A stretch of DNA of 64,000 nucleotides, from the NCBI GenBank assembly GCA_944470555.2, contig OX104127.1, positions 136,046,786 through 136,110,785 of the forward strand, in the 5' to 3' direction. Both the position numbers and the translations under genes were made by a program. Below the pieces are notes generated by a model. It was not told the DNA's origin. It did not search any database and worked only from the letters and a program-made list of their open reading frames with translations. Positions 34,434-44,029 of this stretch are shown here, piece after piece (positions within the stretch are counted from its first letter, which is position 1; every line of letters starts with the position of its first letter). The DNA comes from Heterobilharzia americana. Its lineage: Eukaryota > Platyhelminthes > Trematoda > Strigeidida > Schistosomatidae.

Positions 34434-35332
34434 ATGTATGTATGTATGTATGTACGTATGTATGCATGCATGTATGTATGTATGTATGTATGTATGTATG
34501 TATGTATGTATGTATGTATGTATGTATGTATGTATGTATGTATGTATGTATGTATGTATGTATGTATGTATGTATGTATGTATGTATGTATGTATGTATG
34601 TATGTATGTATGTATGTATGTATGTATGTATGTATGTATGTATGTATGTATGTATGTATGTATGTATGTATGTATGTATGTATGTATGTATGTATGTATG
34701 TATGTATGTATGTATGTATGTATGTATGTATGTATGTATGTATGTATGTATGTATGTATGTATGTATGTATGTATGTATGTATGTATGTATGTATGTATG
34801 TATGTATGTATGTATGTATGTATGTATGTATGTATGTATGTATGTATGTATGTATGTATGTATGTATGTATGTATGTATGTATGTATGTATGTATGTATG
34901 TATGTATGTATGTATGTATGTATGTATGTATGTATGTATGTATGTATGTATGTATGTATGTATGTATGTATGTATGTATGTATGTATGTATGTATGTATG
35001 TATGTATGTATGTATGTATGTATGTATGTATGTATGTATGTATGTATGTATGTATGTATGTATGTATGTATGTATGTATGTATGTATGTATGTATGTATG
35101 TATGTATGTATGTATGTATGTATGTATGTATGTATGTATGTATGTATGTATGTATGTATGTATGTATGTATGTATGTATGTATGTATGTATGTATGTATG
35201 TATGTATGTATGTATGTATGTATGTATGTATGTATGTATGTATGTATGTATGTATGTATGTATGTATGTATGTATGTATGTATGTATGTATGTATGTATG
35301 TATGTATGTATGTATGTATGTATGTATGTATG
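34434..35332. repeat. (TATG)n microsatellite, about 0.9 kb
   Basis: A tetranucleotide array of about 224 units. From 34470 to 35332 (863 bases) I see no interruption; only the first 36 bases carry changes (TACG, TGCATGCATG). Because four-base units read through three frames give a 12-base period with no stop codon, it creates long meaningless frames on both strands (MYVC and THTYI repeats), which are not genes. Confidence 0.95.
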
Positions 35333-35364
35333 CAGAATTCGAATCGAACTGAAACGCACTCGTT

Positions 35365-35465
35365 ACACTAGCTGACTTCCCAAACCTCGGTAAATGGAGT
35401 GATGTGCGAACCCACGACTCATAGGTTGAAAACCAGTAAGCCATAGCCTAATGTGAGCCGGATTA
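35365..35465 (-). mobile_element. Family-D tRNA-like SINE fragment
   Basis: CTTCCCAAACCTCGGTAAAT, GTGCGAACCCACGACTCATAGG, and CAGTAAGCCATAGCC match the tRNA-like part of 58550-58725, placed directly after the TATG array. Confidence 0.6.
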
Positions 35466-35782
35466 CGGACATCTCAGGCCTTTCCACCATCAAATTAAAA
35501 ATGTAACAATCAGAAGTGAGAATGAACAGTTGTAGCCCGGCAGGTAAATGGCAGACATTAATATATGACGTTATGATTGCTCACTTCTAACAACATTCCA
35601 GTAACGATAATATGTATAACTGTCATTGCAAACTTGGTTAGATTTGGTTAGACATGAGGCAAAAAAGAAAATGAATGAAAAGGTCAGTATTCATCAGTGG
35701 TAGAAATAAAGCACATACTGTGAATAAATATTTTACAAAGATCATTACTATCAGTTGATTAGACAAAACTACTATTGCCTAC

Positions 35783-35893
35783 CTTGATCTATGCATAACC
35801 CGTAACATTGAATAACGTAAGGATGTTGTTTTAACGAAGTTAAAACTCTCAATTCTCTAATTAAATTGACTAATTGTCGTTCTTGAAATCCTT
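35783..35893 (-). CDS. RTK-like kinase exon (alpha-C helix, beta-4)
   Basis: This is an internal exon of a minus-strand protein kinase gene. Read on the minus strand it is preceded by TTTTCTAG and followed by GTAGGC, giving 111 coding bases that begin with two bases and end with one base of split codons. The translation holds an alpha-C helix (LIRELRVLTSL, with the Glu that normally salt-bridges the catalytic Lys) followed by QHPYVIQCYGLCIDQG, the classic HPxIxxxxGxC stretch of tyrosine kinases. Its last base completes a Gly codon with the first two bases of the exon at 17833-18101, so the reading continues DQG-RPFILLEM across the junction. The upstream exon with the glycine loop and VAxK lysine was not recognised between here and the window end. 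The fold assignment is firm; the subfamily is not. Confidence 0.85.
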
Positions 35894-35939
35894 CTAGAAA
35901 ACAAAAACAAAAAAATTAAACAACTTTTTAAGTATTCTA

Positions 35940-36420
35940 TCTGTAAGTTTGTAGAGGTTTAATAATTAATTTTAGGTTGGAATTCATCATGGACTGACTG
36001 ACATCAGTTAGAGGGAACATTGGAAACTTCTAGATTGAATTAATCTAGCGTTCAATGGTGACTAGCTTCGAGAGATGATTCCCGAAGTTCTAATGAGAAG
36101 TCGTGATCAGTGGAGTCAAGCAAGTGGAACATGAGGACAGTTACTCAATGAAGACGTTGGATGTAGGTCACACTATATCGTGAACTAACAGAAGTATGAA
36201 ATATGGACCACTGCATCCTGACCCAGTGGCCAGCTCAATGGTAACGTGCTGGCCACGGAACCTGGTGGTCCTGCGTTCGACCCCTGATGAGGTGGGGTCA
36301 TTAGTGCGCACTGATTAGGAGTACCATACTAGGATGAAACAGCTGTCCAGTGCTCACAGGTTTCCAATGGGTTCTACAATTAATGTCAGTCTATGATGAA
36401 TGACAACCTAAAACCAACGT
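35940..36420 (+). mobile_element. Family-B SINE, long copy
   Basis: A short minus-sense 3' tail (35945-36035) joins a nearly complete plus copy: 5' flank (GTGACTAGCTTCGAGAGATG), box A-like CAGCTCAATGGTAACGTGC, box B-like GCGTTCGACCCC, degenerate hammerhead at 36313-36356 (CTGATTAGGA, GATGAAACAGCTGTCCAGTGC) and tail. Lies within 50 bases upstream of the alpha-C exon. Confidence 0.7.
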
Positions 36421-36424
36421 TTAA

Positions 36425-36800
36425 AGTAATTGGATAGTGAACTTATTCAACAGTGTCTTTAAAACCTTTAGTGTACATCATATATGCTAGAAGGTAAACT
36501 TCTCAGTTTATTATTTTATGACCAATTTACAGTTTACATATAGACATAATTCTCACCTCTTCTCTCTCAGAGTTAACCAAAACTATTAAATCCAGAACTG
36601 AAACGTGAAAATACTAACAATTGGACTACTGAAGTCAATTTCAGTAGTTCAGTCTTTCAGTAGTATCGATTGATATCAAACTTGTAATGAGCATCACCTT
36701 TATACTGAGCATAAATCTAGGGACACAATCTCGCTTACTGTATATACAATTCACAAGACTCAGGAAGACAATTTGACGCTAAATAAAAAGATTATTATAG
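36425..36800. other. Unassigned AT-rich sequence
   Basis: No feature supported. A 41-base segment (36561-36601, minus) bounded by AG and GTGAGA could be a microexon, but its phase does not fit the next kinase exon. Confidence 0.3.
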
Positions 36801-36804
36801 CATA

Positions 36805-37022
36805 ACTGCTTGTATTTTACCATCGTTGATTGGAGCGAATTGATCGGTCTCTATCGTGGCTTGGTGGCGTAGTGGATAACGCTCTGGAGTTTGAAGCAAT
36901 CGCTTGAGACTCTGAATCCCGGTGGGAAGAACACTCACTGGGAGGCAGGTACATCCAGCTGACGAGTCCCAAATAGGACGGAATGCGCTTCCTGGATTCC
37001 ACTGCTAGCCACTATCCATCGT
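36805..37022 (+). mobile_element. Smα-like SINE, near full length
   Basis: 5' module in minus sense (36805-36855), then the tRNA-like head TGGCGTAGTGGATAACGC (box A) and GAGACTCTGAATCCC (box B), GGGAGGCAGGTACATCCAG, hammerhead (36951-36998) and the family 3' end TTCCACTGCTAGCCACTATCC. Confidence 0.85.
36951..36998 (+). ncRNA. Hammerhead motif, Smα-type (one core change)
   Basis: ATCCAG/CTGGAT stem I, CTGACGA, stem II GTCCCAAATAGGAC, then GGAA in place of GAAA, and GCGCTTC before CTGGAT. The change in the catalytic GAAA should abolish activity. Confidence 0.7.
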
Positions 37023-37274
37023 TACTATCAAAAGATTGTTAGCTTCTTCAGATTACGCAGAAGTATTGAATACTCATTTTAGGCTTTAATTGTAAAAATA
37101 AATGAATGAATAAAAATCCTGCATAACTACAATTCTCCGTTACCTTCGTTACCTTATTTCCTGGTTTTTAATAAAACTGACTTAAATGGAACTGATAAGG
37201 AATTTTCTATAGGAACACTGAAAGTATGTGAACTCATGGTTGTTTGTTATCAGATTTTTTTCATATTTAACATT

Positions 37275-37470
37275 AAAAGATAATCGAGAAAATCGAAATT
37301 TAGTTAGCAACCTCTGGGACAATCGTCCATTGGAGGGCAACGAGGCACGCTTATTGTATGAGAAAGAATGATACTCCCTGGATGAACAGACCTCGGAGCC
37401 GTATTCTAACCCGAGACCCATTGGTTAAAAGTTATCTCCTCTCTAGACCAATGAACTACAGTGCCGAAAG
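37275..37470 (-). mobile_element. Family-D tRNA-like SINE, diverged
   Basis: AACCCGAGACCCATTGGTTA and GACCAATGAACTACAGTGCC give box B and box A in minus sense; the leader GGCACGCTTATTGTATGAG parallels CACACCTATTGTGCGAGG in 58550-58725. Confidence 0.55.
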
Positions 37471-37799
37471 TTTAATTCAATCTCACACAAAAAGATTATA
37501 ATGCAAATAAATAATTATGCGAATACCTGTCCACAAGACTATAAGCCACACCTATTCTAAAGAGCTGATTATAACTACCTGATTTCGAATACCTTAGTAG
37601 GTGAAGTGACATACTTTAGCTGAAAGTCGAATCCCTAAACCAATGTAGATATAGCCTCATGTATATTTGAAACCAAATCTAAGAAGAAGAGTTTCTCTGA
37701 GTGGAGGAATTTGGAAAACAAGAAATCATCGCAGCCAGGATGTTGAATATGAAACTATCAGATGTAAGTTTACAAATACTTTGATATCAATATATTAAT

Positions 37800-37960
37800 G
37801 ATGGGTAGTGGCTCGCAGTGGGACCCAGGATAGCTGGGTGTACCTACCTCCCGGTGAGTCCTCACTAGAACTTGAGGCCAGGACCGATCGCATCAAACGC
37901 CAGAGCGTTATTCACTTCGTGAACAAGTCACGGTATCCACTTTTTATGCGACGGGTGTAT
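37800..37960 (-). mobile_element. Smα-like SINE, minus copy of a pair
   Basis: TGGCTCGCAGTGGGACCCAGGAT, GGGTGTACCTACCTCCCGGTGAG, GAACTTGAGGCCAGGACCGATCG and CAAACGCCAGAGCGTTATTCAC: the 3' end, GGGAGGTAGGTACA segment and the tRNA-like head in minus sense. The hammerhead itself is deleted. Confidence 0.65.
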
Positions 37961-37997
37961 TTTTCATGTTGTTACTTGTACTACATCGCTTACTGAG

Positions 37998-38080
37998 AAG
38001 AAGGTACATCCATCCAACTGACGAGTCCCGGATTGGACAAAACGCGCATCCTGGATCCCACTGCTAGCCATTAACTATTA
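37998..38080 (+). mobile_element. Smα-like SINE 3' part, plus copy of the pair
   Basis: GAAGGTACATCCATCCAACTGACGAG, a core with GACAAAAC for GACGAAAC, GCGCATCCTGGATCCCACTGCTAGCC. Confidence 0.7.
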
Positions 38081-38094
38081 TTATTATAAAACTG

Positions 38095-38200
38095 AAAATA
38101 CAGGTAATATCGAGGCATCCTTACAGGAGCCCAATAGAAACCAATAGAAACTGATCAATTCGGTCCAATCAACGACGGGATAACACAAGGAACACCAAGT
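38095..38200 (+). mobile_element. Smα 5' module
   Basis: ACAGGTAATATCGAGGCATCC, CAGGAGCCCAATAG, CTGATCAATTCGGTCCAATC, ACGACGGGATAACACAAG. Confidence 0.7.
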
Positions 38201-38599
38201 ATAACAAATACCTATGTAGGTGACAAAGTGGATGGCTATCTTGAGTTTTTTTTTTCCTACTTACGGTTAAACCTTGAATGAAATCTTAATCATATCAATG
38301 CGTTTTTATAAATCACAATTCAAGTATTTTTGGTTCAACTTATCATCTTAATTTGTACTTATTCCGGAAAATCACAACGTTGTCGAAAGAAACCGGCCAA
38401 GTTCGAGTATTCTCACTTGAATTATCACGCGAACTAAAACGTACTTTGAGGTTTTTACTCCATATAGTAAGAAATATAGCTACATGTGAGTAGTTCAGAC
38501 GGTATACTTTCGACCACTGGCTTACAGGTTGATCAAATCGTACTCATACAAGCGGTGTAGATACCAGTCTGATGCATAAACCCGTACTTACTTCTACTG

Positions 38600-38760
38600 A
38601 TCTTGGTGACTAGCAGAGGAATCCAGGATGCGTTTTTAGTCTTATTTGGGACTCGTCAGCTGAGTGTACCTGTTCCCATCGAGACTCGAACCCAGTACCC
38701 ACCGTTTCAAACGCTAAAGCATTATCCATTAAGCTATTTGGTCACGATAGCCGCCTCTTT
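38600..38760 (-). mobile_element. Smα-like SINE
   Basis: Minus sense: 3' end GATTCCTCTGCTAGTCACC, hammerhead with CTGACGA and stem II intact but GACTAAAAACG for GACGAAACGCG, then box B-like GGGTTCGAGTCTCGATGGG and box A-like ATAGCTTAATGGATAATGC. Confidence 0.8.
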
Positions 38761-38814
38761 CGCAGCGGGTACAAAATTCATAACAACCCCCTATTTACTA
38801 CTATTTGTTGGAAA

Positions 38815-38915
38815 TACTTGTAATTCTCCGTTGTTTTGTTGGATCAAATTCTTCAACCTCTATTGACATATAGGCCCCCATGAGGATGCCTCTATATTGC
38901 TTGAATATTAACTAT
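38815..38915 (-). mobile_element. Smα 5' module, minus
   Basis: Minus sense CAATATAGAGGCATCCTCATGG, CAATAGAGGTTGAAGAATTTG, CAACGGAGAATTACAAG. Confidence 0.65.
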
Positions 38916-38924
38916 GGTAATTTG

Positions 38925-39085
38925 GTTGGTTGTGGCTAGCAGAGGAAACCAGGACACGCGTTTCGTCTTGTTTGGGACTCGTCAGCTGGATGTACCTTCA
39001 CCCCAGCGCGGAGTGATGTTGTTCCCGCTGAGACTCAGACCTCGTACCCATCACTTCAAACGCCATGGCGTTACCCACTATGCTA
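38925..39085 (-). mobile_element. Smα-like SINE, minus member of palindromic pair
   Basis: Complete 3' half with hammerhead, box B-like GAGTCTCAGCGGGAAC and GGTACATCCAG. Faces the copy at 39085-39225, so the pair forms a hairpin of about 130-base arms centred near 39080. Confidence 0.8.
38946..38993 (-). ncRNA. Hammerhead ribozyme motif, Smα type, best preserved
   Basis: Minus strand: ATCCAG then CTGACGA, stem II GTCCCAAACAAGAC, GAAA, minimal stem III CGCGTG, site GTC, then CTGGTT closing stem I. All invariant core bases are present; stem III and the distal stem I pairs have single changes. Schistosome Smα RNAs are known to cleave through this fold. Confidence 0.8.
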
Positions 39086-39225
39086 TGGAGCGATGGGTAC
39101 GAGGTTTGAGTCTCAGTGGGAACAACGTTACTCATCGGGGTGCAGGTACATCCAGCTGATGAGTCCCAAATAAGACGAAACAAGCGTCCTGGATTCCTCT
39201 GCTAGCCACAACCAACTAAACCCCC
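39085..39225 (+). mobile_element. Smα-like SINE, plus member of palindromic pair
   Basis: GGGTACGAGGTTTGAGTCTCAG, GTGCAGGTACATCCAG and 3' end GGATTCCTCTGCTAGCCAC. Contains the hammerhead at 39148-39195. Confidence 0.8.
39148..39195 (+). ncRNA. Hammerhead ribozyme motif, Smα type
   Basis: ATCCAG/CTGGAT stem I, CTGATGA, GTCCCAAATAAGAC (stem II), GAAA, CAAGCGTC. Core is complete; stem III (CAAGCG) is weakened compared with CGCGCG. Confidence 0.75.
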
Positions 39226-39229
39226 TATT

Positions 39230-39960
39230 TAGTTTACTACGTAATCTGATATAAATGAGTGTTTATATTTTAATATTTTGAAGAAATGCTTAACACATAG
39301 TATTACTAAATTACCAACATAACAGGTATTATATATTTTTTTACTCACTATTCATTAGTTATAGATACAGTAGAAACAAAAACTTGTGAAATTGAATAAA
39401 AATATCAATGATTGGCTCATTTTTATTGATTACACTAAGCAAAATACGAATTACAGGCACATGAAAAACTTGTAATTTAGTTGAATCCAAAATGCTGTTC
39501 CTAACCGATTAATTCTAGTTTAGCATAACAACACCATGTAAAGAAACTTGATGATGATGACTAACACAAGTTGACCTGCTGGGGTTAGGTCATTAAGAAC
39601 AATAAGTCAAACAATGTGTGGTTTTTAATCTAGGTAAGATATTCGACTACAACACATTGTCATCAGTTAAAATTTGTCTGAGACAAGGGTAGAATGCAGT
39701 CACACTTTTACCAGTCATCAACTAATAAGCTTATAATATCTACAGGAATAGTTTTACTTTCAAGTGAATTTAAAAGCATATTTCGAAATGGAGAGGAAAA
39801 TGAAGTGAAGTCGAAAACAATAAATGTTGACATGACAACAGAATTGAACAAATGATGACAGGAATGAAATCAAAATGTAATGTGTTACAGATTAACGTGA
39901 AAGGTGGATCGGTAGCCTAGAGGCGTTTGTATGCGATATGCCAGGATAGAGAAACAAGTA
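39230..39960. other. Unassigned AT-rich sequence
   Basis: No feature supported. Confidence 0.4.
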
Positions 39961-39964
39961 TTTT

Positions 39965-40060
39965 AGCCTACTTGGTGACTAGCAATGGAATATAGGACGC
40001 TCCTTTTGTCCTGCTAGGGACTCATCAGTTAGATGTACCCACATCCCTTAAAATAAGTGT
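39965..40060 (-). mobile_element. Smα-like SINE fragment
   Basis: GGTGACTAGCAATGGAATATAGGACGC, TTTTGTCCTGCTAGGGACTC, ATCAGTTAGATGTACCC: decayed 3' module in minus sense. Confidence 0.6.
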
Positions 40061-40671
40061 AAAACGTGGGCACTATGGCAAAGTTTGATTTCATATTAGA
40101 TTTGTTTATTTGATTGATAACACACAGTGATACAGTATTAGTTACTTGACGTTTCGAGCATAAACTATTATTGCTCATAATCATATCAGTATAATCACAC
40201 ACTACTTTCTACTTCTGCTTTTTATAGTCCTGTCACCCAACTCATATTCTTTGTTTCTATTGATAGTAAAATTTTCCATATCTCTGGTATAGGTGTTGCA
40301 TCATTTCTATCACGTGTTAGGTGTTGATTCGATGAACAAAGATTATTCAGTCATCAATCTCTCTCTCCACCTAATTATATTGAACTCAATTAAGTTCAAT
40401 GGTTTTATCCCATCCTATTGTGTGGTTGTGTGTTAATGCTTGCATTACAATAGCCGAGTTTTGCCCTAGATTATTGATTATATTAGGGTCTGTCACTCTA
40501 TATTAAGCTAAATTCGTATATTCCGCTATTCCAACTGACCCCGACCAACTAGTTTCACTTATATACTTGACCTCACAGTCATTATATTGAATTTGATAGA
40601 TCAGATCATTTTGCTAAATTGGTTCTATCGGATCGTTAAGCCATCCGACAAAGCTTATCTCTGAGTGAGTT

Positions 40672-40673
40672 AT

Positions 40674-40732
<59 letters not shown>
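40672..40732. repeat. (ATA)n microsatellite
   Basis: About 20 ATA units inside the Penelope-like element, beside the place where the ORF breaks off. Confidence 0.9.
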
Positions 40733-40735
<3 letters not shown>

Positions 40736-40809
40736 TTATGATAATTTATTCCTGAATTTTCAGATGCATATCATTTTTACATATACGGTTATAAGAGTCA
40801 GTGGCGCAA

Positions 40810-41171
40810 AGCTTTGTTGAGGATCCTACTTAAATTTTCTGATGTACCCTCCTCATAGGATAACACACTGGAGGCTGTGAACTCCTTTCTACTCGTGTTG
40901 TCGTTATTATTCGTACTCATGTGACTGTTATTTTTTCATTTCTTGTGTCCGTACGAATTTCTTAATAAACTGCGGAGGATAATTATTAACTACTAGTGCT
41001 TCTTTTATTTGTTTCAATTCCTTGTTTAGGTCCCTGCACTGACTAGTCAGTTTTCTAGCTCTATCACTTAGACATTTGACTAAACCTGCCTTAACCGACA
41101 TTGGATGAGACAACTTGAAGTATAGGCACCTGTTGGAATGTGTCGGTTTTCTGTAGATGGTAGACGATCGC
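40810..41171 (-). pseudogene. Penelope-like RT C-terminus and linker
   Basis: The open stretch 40928-41171 (minus) begins inside the right terminal repeat boundary and reads STIYRKPTHSNRCLYF, then SHPMSVKAGLVKCLSDRAR, then NNYPPQFI. In PLEs the RT ends with a VYRKPTHTxRYL...SxHPxxxK block, followed by a DRA...NGYP helix before the GIY-YIG nuclease. After a stop at 40928 a second frame gives YEEGTSENLSRILNKAL, the next conserved block (PYxxGxSExIxRxL). The sequence then ends in the ATA repeat before the nuclease. So both the N-terminus and the nuclease are absent. Confidence 0.85.
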
Positions 41172-41621
41172 GGTCAATTAGAGTAGCGGAATATACGAAT
41201 TTAGCTTAATATAGAGTGACAGACCCTAATATAATCAATAATCTAGGGCAAAACTCGGCTATTGTAATGCAAGCATTAACACACAACCACACAATAGGAT
41301 GGGATAAAACCATTGAACTTAATTGAGTTCAATATAATTAGGTGGAGAGAGAGATTGATGACTGAATAATCTTTGTTCATCGAATCAACACCTAACACGT
41401 GATAGAAATGATGCAACACCTATACCAGAGATATGGAAAATTTTACTATCAATAGAAACAAAGAATATGAGTTGGGTGACAGGACTATAAAAAGCAGAAG
41501 TAGAAAGTAGTGTGTGATTATACTGATATGATTATGAGCAATAATAGTTTATGCTCGAAACGTCAAGTAACTAATACTGTATCACTGTGTGTTATCAATC
41601 AAATAAACAAATCTAATATGG

Positions 41622-41740
41622 AAGTACCTAACATCGCAATGAATATCTGTGCCGTATCAAGACATCCGAATAGGAGCCCATCTACCAACAGAGGTCGAGC
41701 AGTTCATCTCATAATAGCGAACGGGAAATTACAAGTATCA
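41622..41740 (+). mobile_element. Smα 5' module, abutting the Penelope-like element
   Basis: TATCAAGACATCCGAATAGGAGCCCAT, CCAACAGAGGTCGAGCAGTTC and ACGGGAAATTACAAG: begins at the edge of the terminal repeat. Confidence 0.6.
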
Positions 41741-41744
41741 ATAA

Positions 41745-43145
41745 ACGAATATCTTAACAAAAGACAATAGAACACGTTCAAACTCGATATCCTAAGACGA
41801 TATTTCTCTAGTGATATGATACATAAAAGTTACGCCTAATGGAATGCACATATGACCATCTCAATAAACATAATTAATTCAGAAAAAGTGTATATTCCAT
41901 CAGTTTAATTCAGAATGCTACGACGCTAGGCATCTTCATCATACAACAGCATAGAAATGTGTTATACGAATAGTTTTTTATTGATGAAAAGATCACTGTC
42001 ATGCCACTCTCTTCTCCCTTAATAAATAACAGAGTCAAAAATAAATGAACCTACTGTTATCTAGAATATCATAACTGATCTTCTTAAAGAATACTTATGA
42101 ACGAATATACACCATTGTACACACATAGATTTGTACAACTAAGTAATATGACCATATCAAAATCACCGAGAACATAAGGTATTTATTATTGTTTTACAAG
42201 CACAGAATATATTGATAATTGAATTTTACTGAGTATAATTATAAGAAAGAGAGTAACTGAACACGTGCTATCATTATTCTAATGTTTTTATTTGAGTCTG
42301 ACTTGTCTTTTAATGAAACATTATTCCTTTACGTAAAAATATATCAGTATTTAAGAACATCTTTCAATATATGATCATCAGTAGATGATTTATTATTTTT
42401 ACTCTGTTCTATCTATTCAAGATAATATCCACACGTTCTCCATCATAGAAATTACCTGAGTTCTCGATAATGCTGTTGAGTAGAAGTTCTAACTTAGTTT
42501 TGATAACCGTTGGTGAAACTCGGTAAGTTTATTTATGAACAAAATAAGGTTATCGTCATCCATATTTCCTTTCCACGACATTGATTCTGTAGTAGAAGCA
42601 ACCGATAAACGTTACCAGCTTCTAAAGAAACTTTTACACAGGAGTGTTCTGTCTCACAGTACTATGCAGTTCAATAAGAAAAGATAAATCTTCACATATG
42701 CGTAGGTGTTGAGTAAGAGGTAGAAATAGAAAATGTGTAGTAAAATGGTTCGAGTTCACAGGTTACCGCTTATCAGTTTGGTATTTTATAAACAGTGAAT
42801 CCAATTTTGCTATAAACTCAGTCTTCGCTCAGTTCCAATAATCAACACTATACACGTAAATCTATATGCTGACAAAATGATAAGGAAAGATTTCATATTA
42901 GGCAAGAATGTTTCATCAGGAAACAATCATGTTAATAGTAACATACATTAAGTTAAAAATAAGCACCTTACGATACTTTCTTTGTTAAAATGTAAAATAA
43001 TTAGTACGTGTATTACGTAATGCAGTTCATGAAACAAGTCATCATGGTACAGGTGAAGTAGTAGTACACCTATAGATGTTAACCGCAGAAGTTCAGTAAA
43101 CATTTTTGAAAATCTTTTTTCTAAAAACACAGAAAACTACACAAT
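41745..43145. other. Unassigned AT-rich sequence
   Basis: No feature supported on either strand. Confidence 0.4.
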
Positions 43146-43149
43146 TTCC

Positions 43150-43500
43150 TAATCTTCTGAACCGGTTGACGACAGTATTGCGTTTCTCATTTCGTCTATT
43201 AGGCAAACTGACAAAATCAACGTACAGAAGTGTATCAGTTCAAGTTGTCACACTTAACAGAAGCATGCGAAGAACAAGCGGTTAGACAACCATCGAGTTT
43301 GATTGAAATGCTGAAACCTTAGAAGACGTCAAAGAGTAAGTACATCTGCCCACTGTGACCGACTTTGACCATGTCTGCAATAGAAATTCTTATCGTAATG
43401 AAGATCTTGACAAGCAGTTTACAGCTCCCTATATAGTTCAGTCCAACACTTAATCATCTAACAGTGTTGTCTTGAATGAGAAAATATGAATCTTGTGCAT
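43150..43500 (-). pseudogene. Decayed RTE/SR2-like LINE fragment
   Basis: ACTGACAAAATCAACGTACAG, TTCAAGTTGTCACAC, GAAGACGTCAAAGAGTAAGTACATCTGC and GTGACCGACTTTGACC follow the same order as 13050-13560 and 57000-57700. Confidence 0.5.
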
Positions 43501-43604
43501 ATTCATAGTTTAAATGTTCCGAAATGCATTTCCTTCCATTCCTCATCCCTCAAAACTACATTTACACACACGGATAAAATTGTTAAACGACCTTGACTTC
43601 ACTT

Positions 43605-43775
43605 AAGGGGGGGATTGTGGGGATTTAGGGATTCTCGAAGTTAGTATTCAACTGTTTCGTCCTAGGATGGGACTCCTCAGCAGTGCACACCCGTGACTCC
43701 ACCGGGGATCGAACCCAGGACCTTTAAGTTCCTCCAACTGATCTCAGTCCATGACGAATACCAACTTGGAAGGTC
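43605..43775 (-). mobile_element. Family-B SINE, shortened
   Basis: Carries the hammerhead block at 43651-43688 in minus sense (GCACTGCTGAGGAGTCCCA, GGACGAAACAG) but the 3' side of stem I and the cleavage site are deleted (GTTGAAT follows). Box B-like GGGTTCGATCCC is intact; after it the copy jumps to the family tail in opposite sense. Confidence 0.7.
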
Positions 43776-44029
43776 TTGACTTCAACCCTACGTACAATCC
43801 GTTTGAAAACAGCTTATTAAATGTGTTTTTTCAAATGATCAACAACGTCCATTGCTTAGTTCTCTCTAAAAGTATTTCATTATAAATACTAGCTTCGGTA
43901 AATTCATAAGTGGAATCACAAGATTTCTACATGAGTCATTCATTGTCAACATACAATTTGACACAATTATGTAGCGGTGCAAGTTACCGCACATGAAAAT
44001 GAAATAAAAAGATACAAAGAAACAGGATG

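Larger units (their letters stand above)
18102..35782 (-). other. Giant intron of the kinase gene (about 17.7 kb)
   Basis: Bounded by GTAGGC (donor, 35782) and TTTTCAG (acceptor, 18102), with matching phase (1+2 bases making Gly). It contains two LINE 3' ends, the 2.66-kb inverted repeat, MITE-like palindromes, SINEs and the TATG array described below. I saw no further kinase exon in it, and the kinase alignment needs none between these two exons. Confidence 0.7.
40092..41620 (-). mobile_element. Penelope-like element with inverted 449-base terminal repeats
   Basis: Arms 40092-40540 and 41172-41620 are inverted repeats with paired positions summing to 81712, so no net indel, and only a few mismatches seen. 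Between them, on the minus strand, is the C-terminal part of the RT ORF (next entry) and a TAA/ATA microsatellite. Inverted terminal repeats flanking a truncated RT plus connector are typical of Penelope-like elements (PLEs), whose terminal repeats may be direct or inverted. The N-terminal RT and the GIY-YIG domain are missing, so it is a non-autonomous remnant. Confidence 0.85.

Noticed and set aside
34278..35444. Long open frames of 300-390 codons on both strands (MYVC and HTYI repeats)
   Set aside because: They are products of the TATG array, whose four-base unit yields a stop-free 12-base period in several frames; there is no other coding evidence.
36561..36601. Candidate 41-base microexon upstream of the alpha-C exon (minus)
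   Set aside because: It is bounded by AG and GTGAGA, but ends in phase 0 in its only open frame, whereas the alpha-C exon needs one leftover base.
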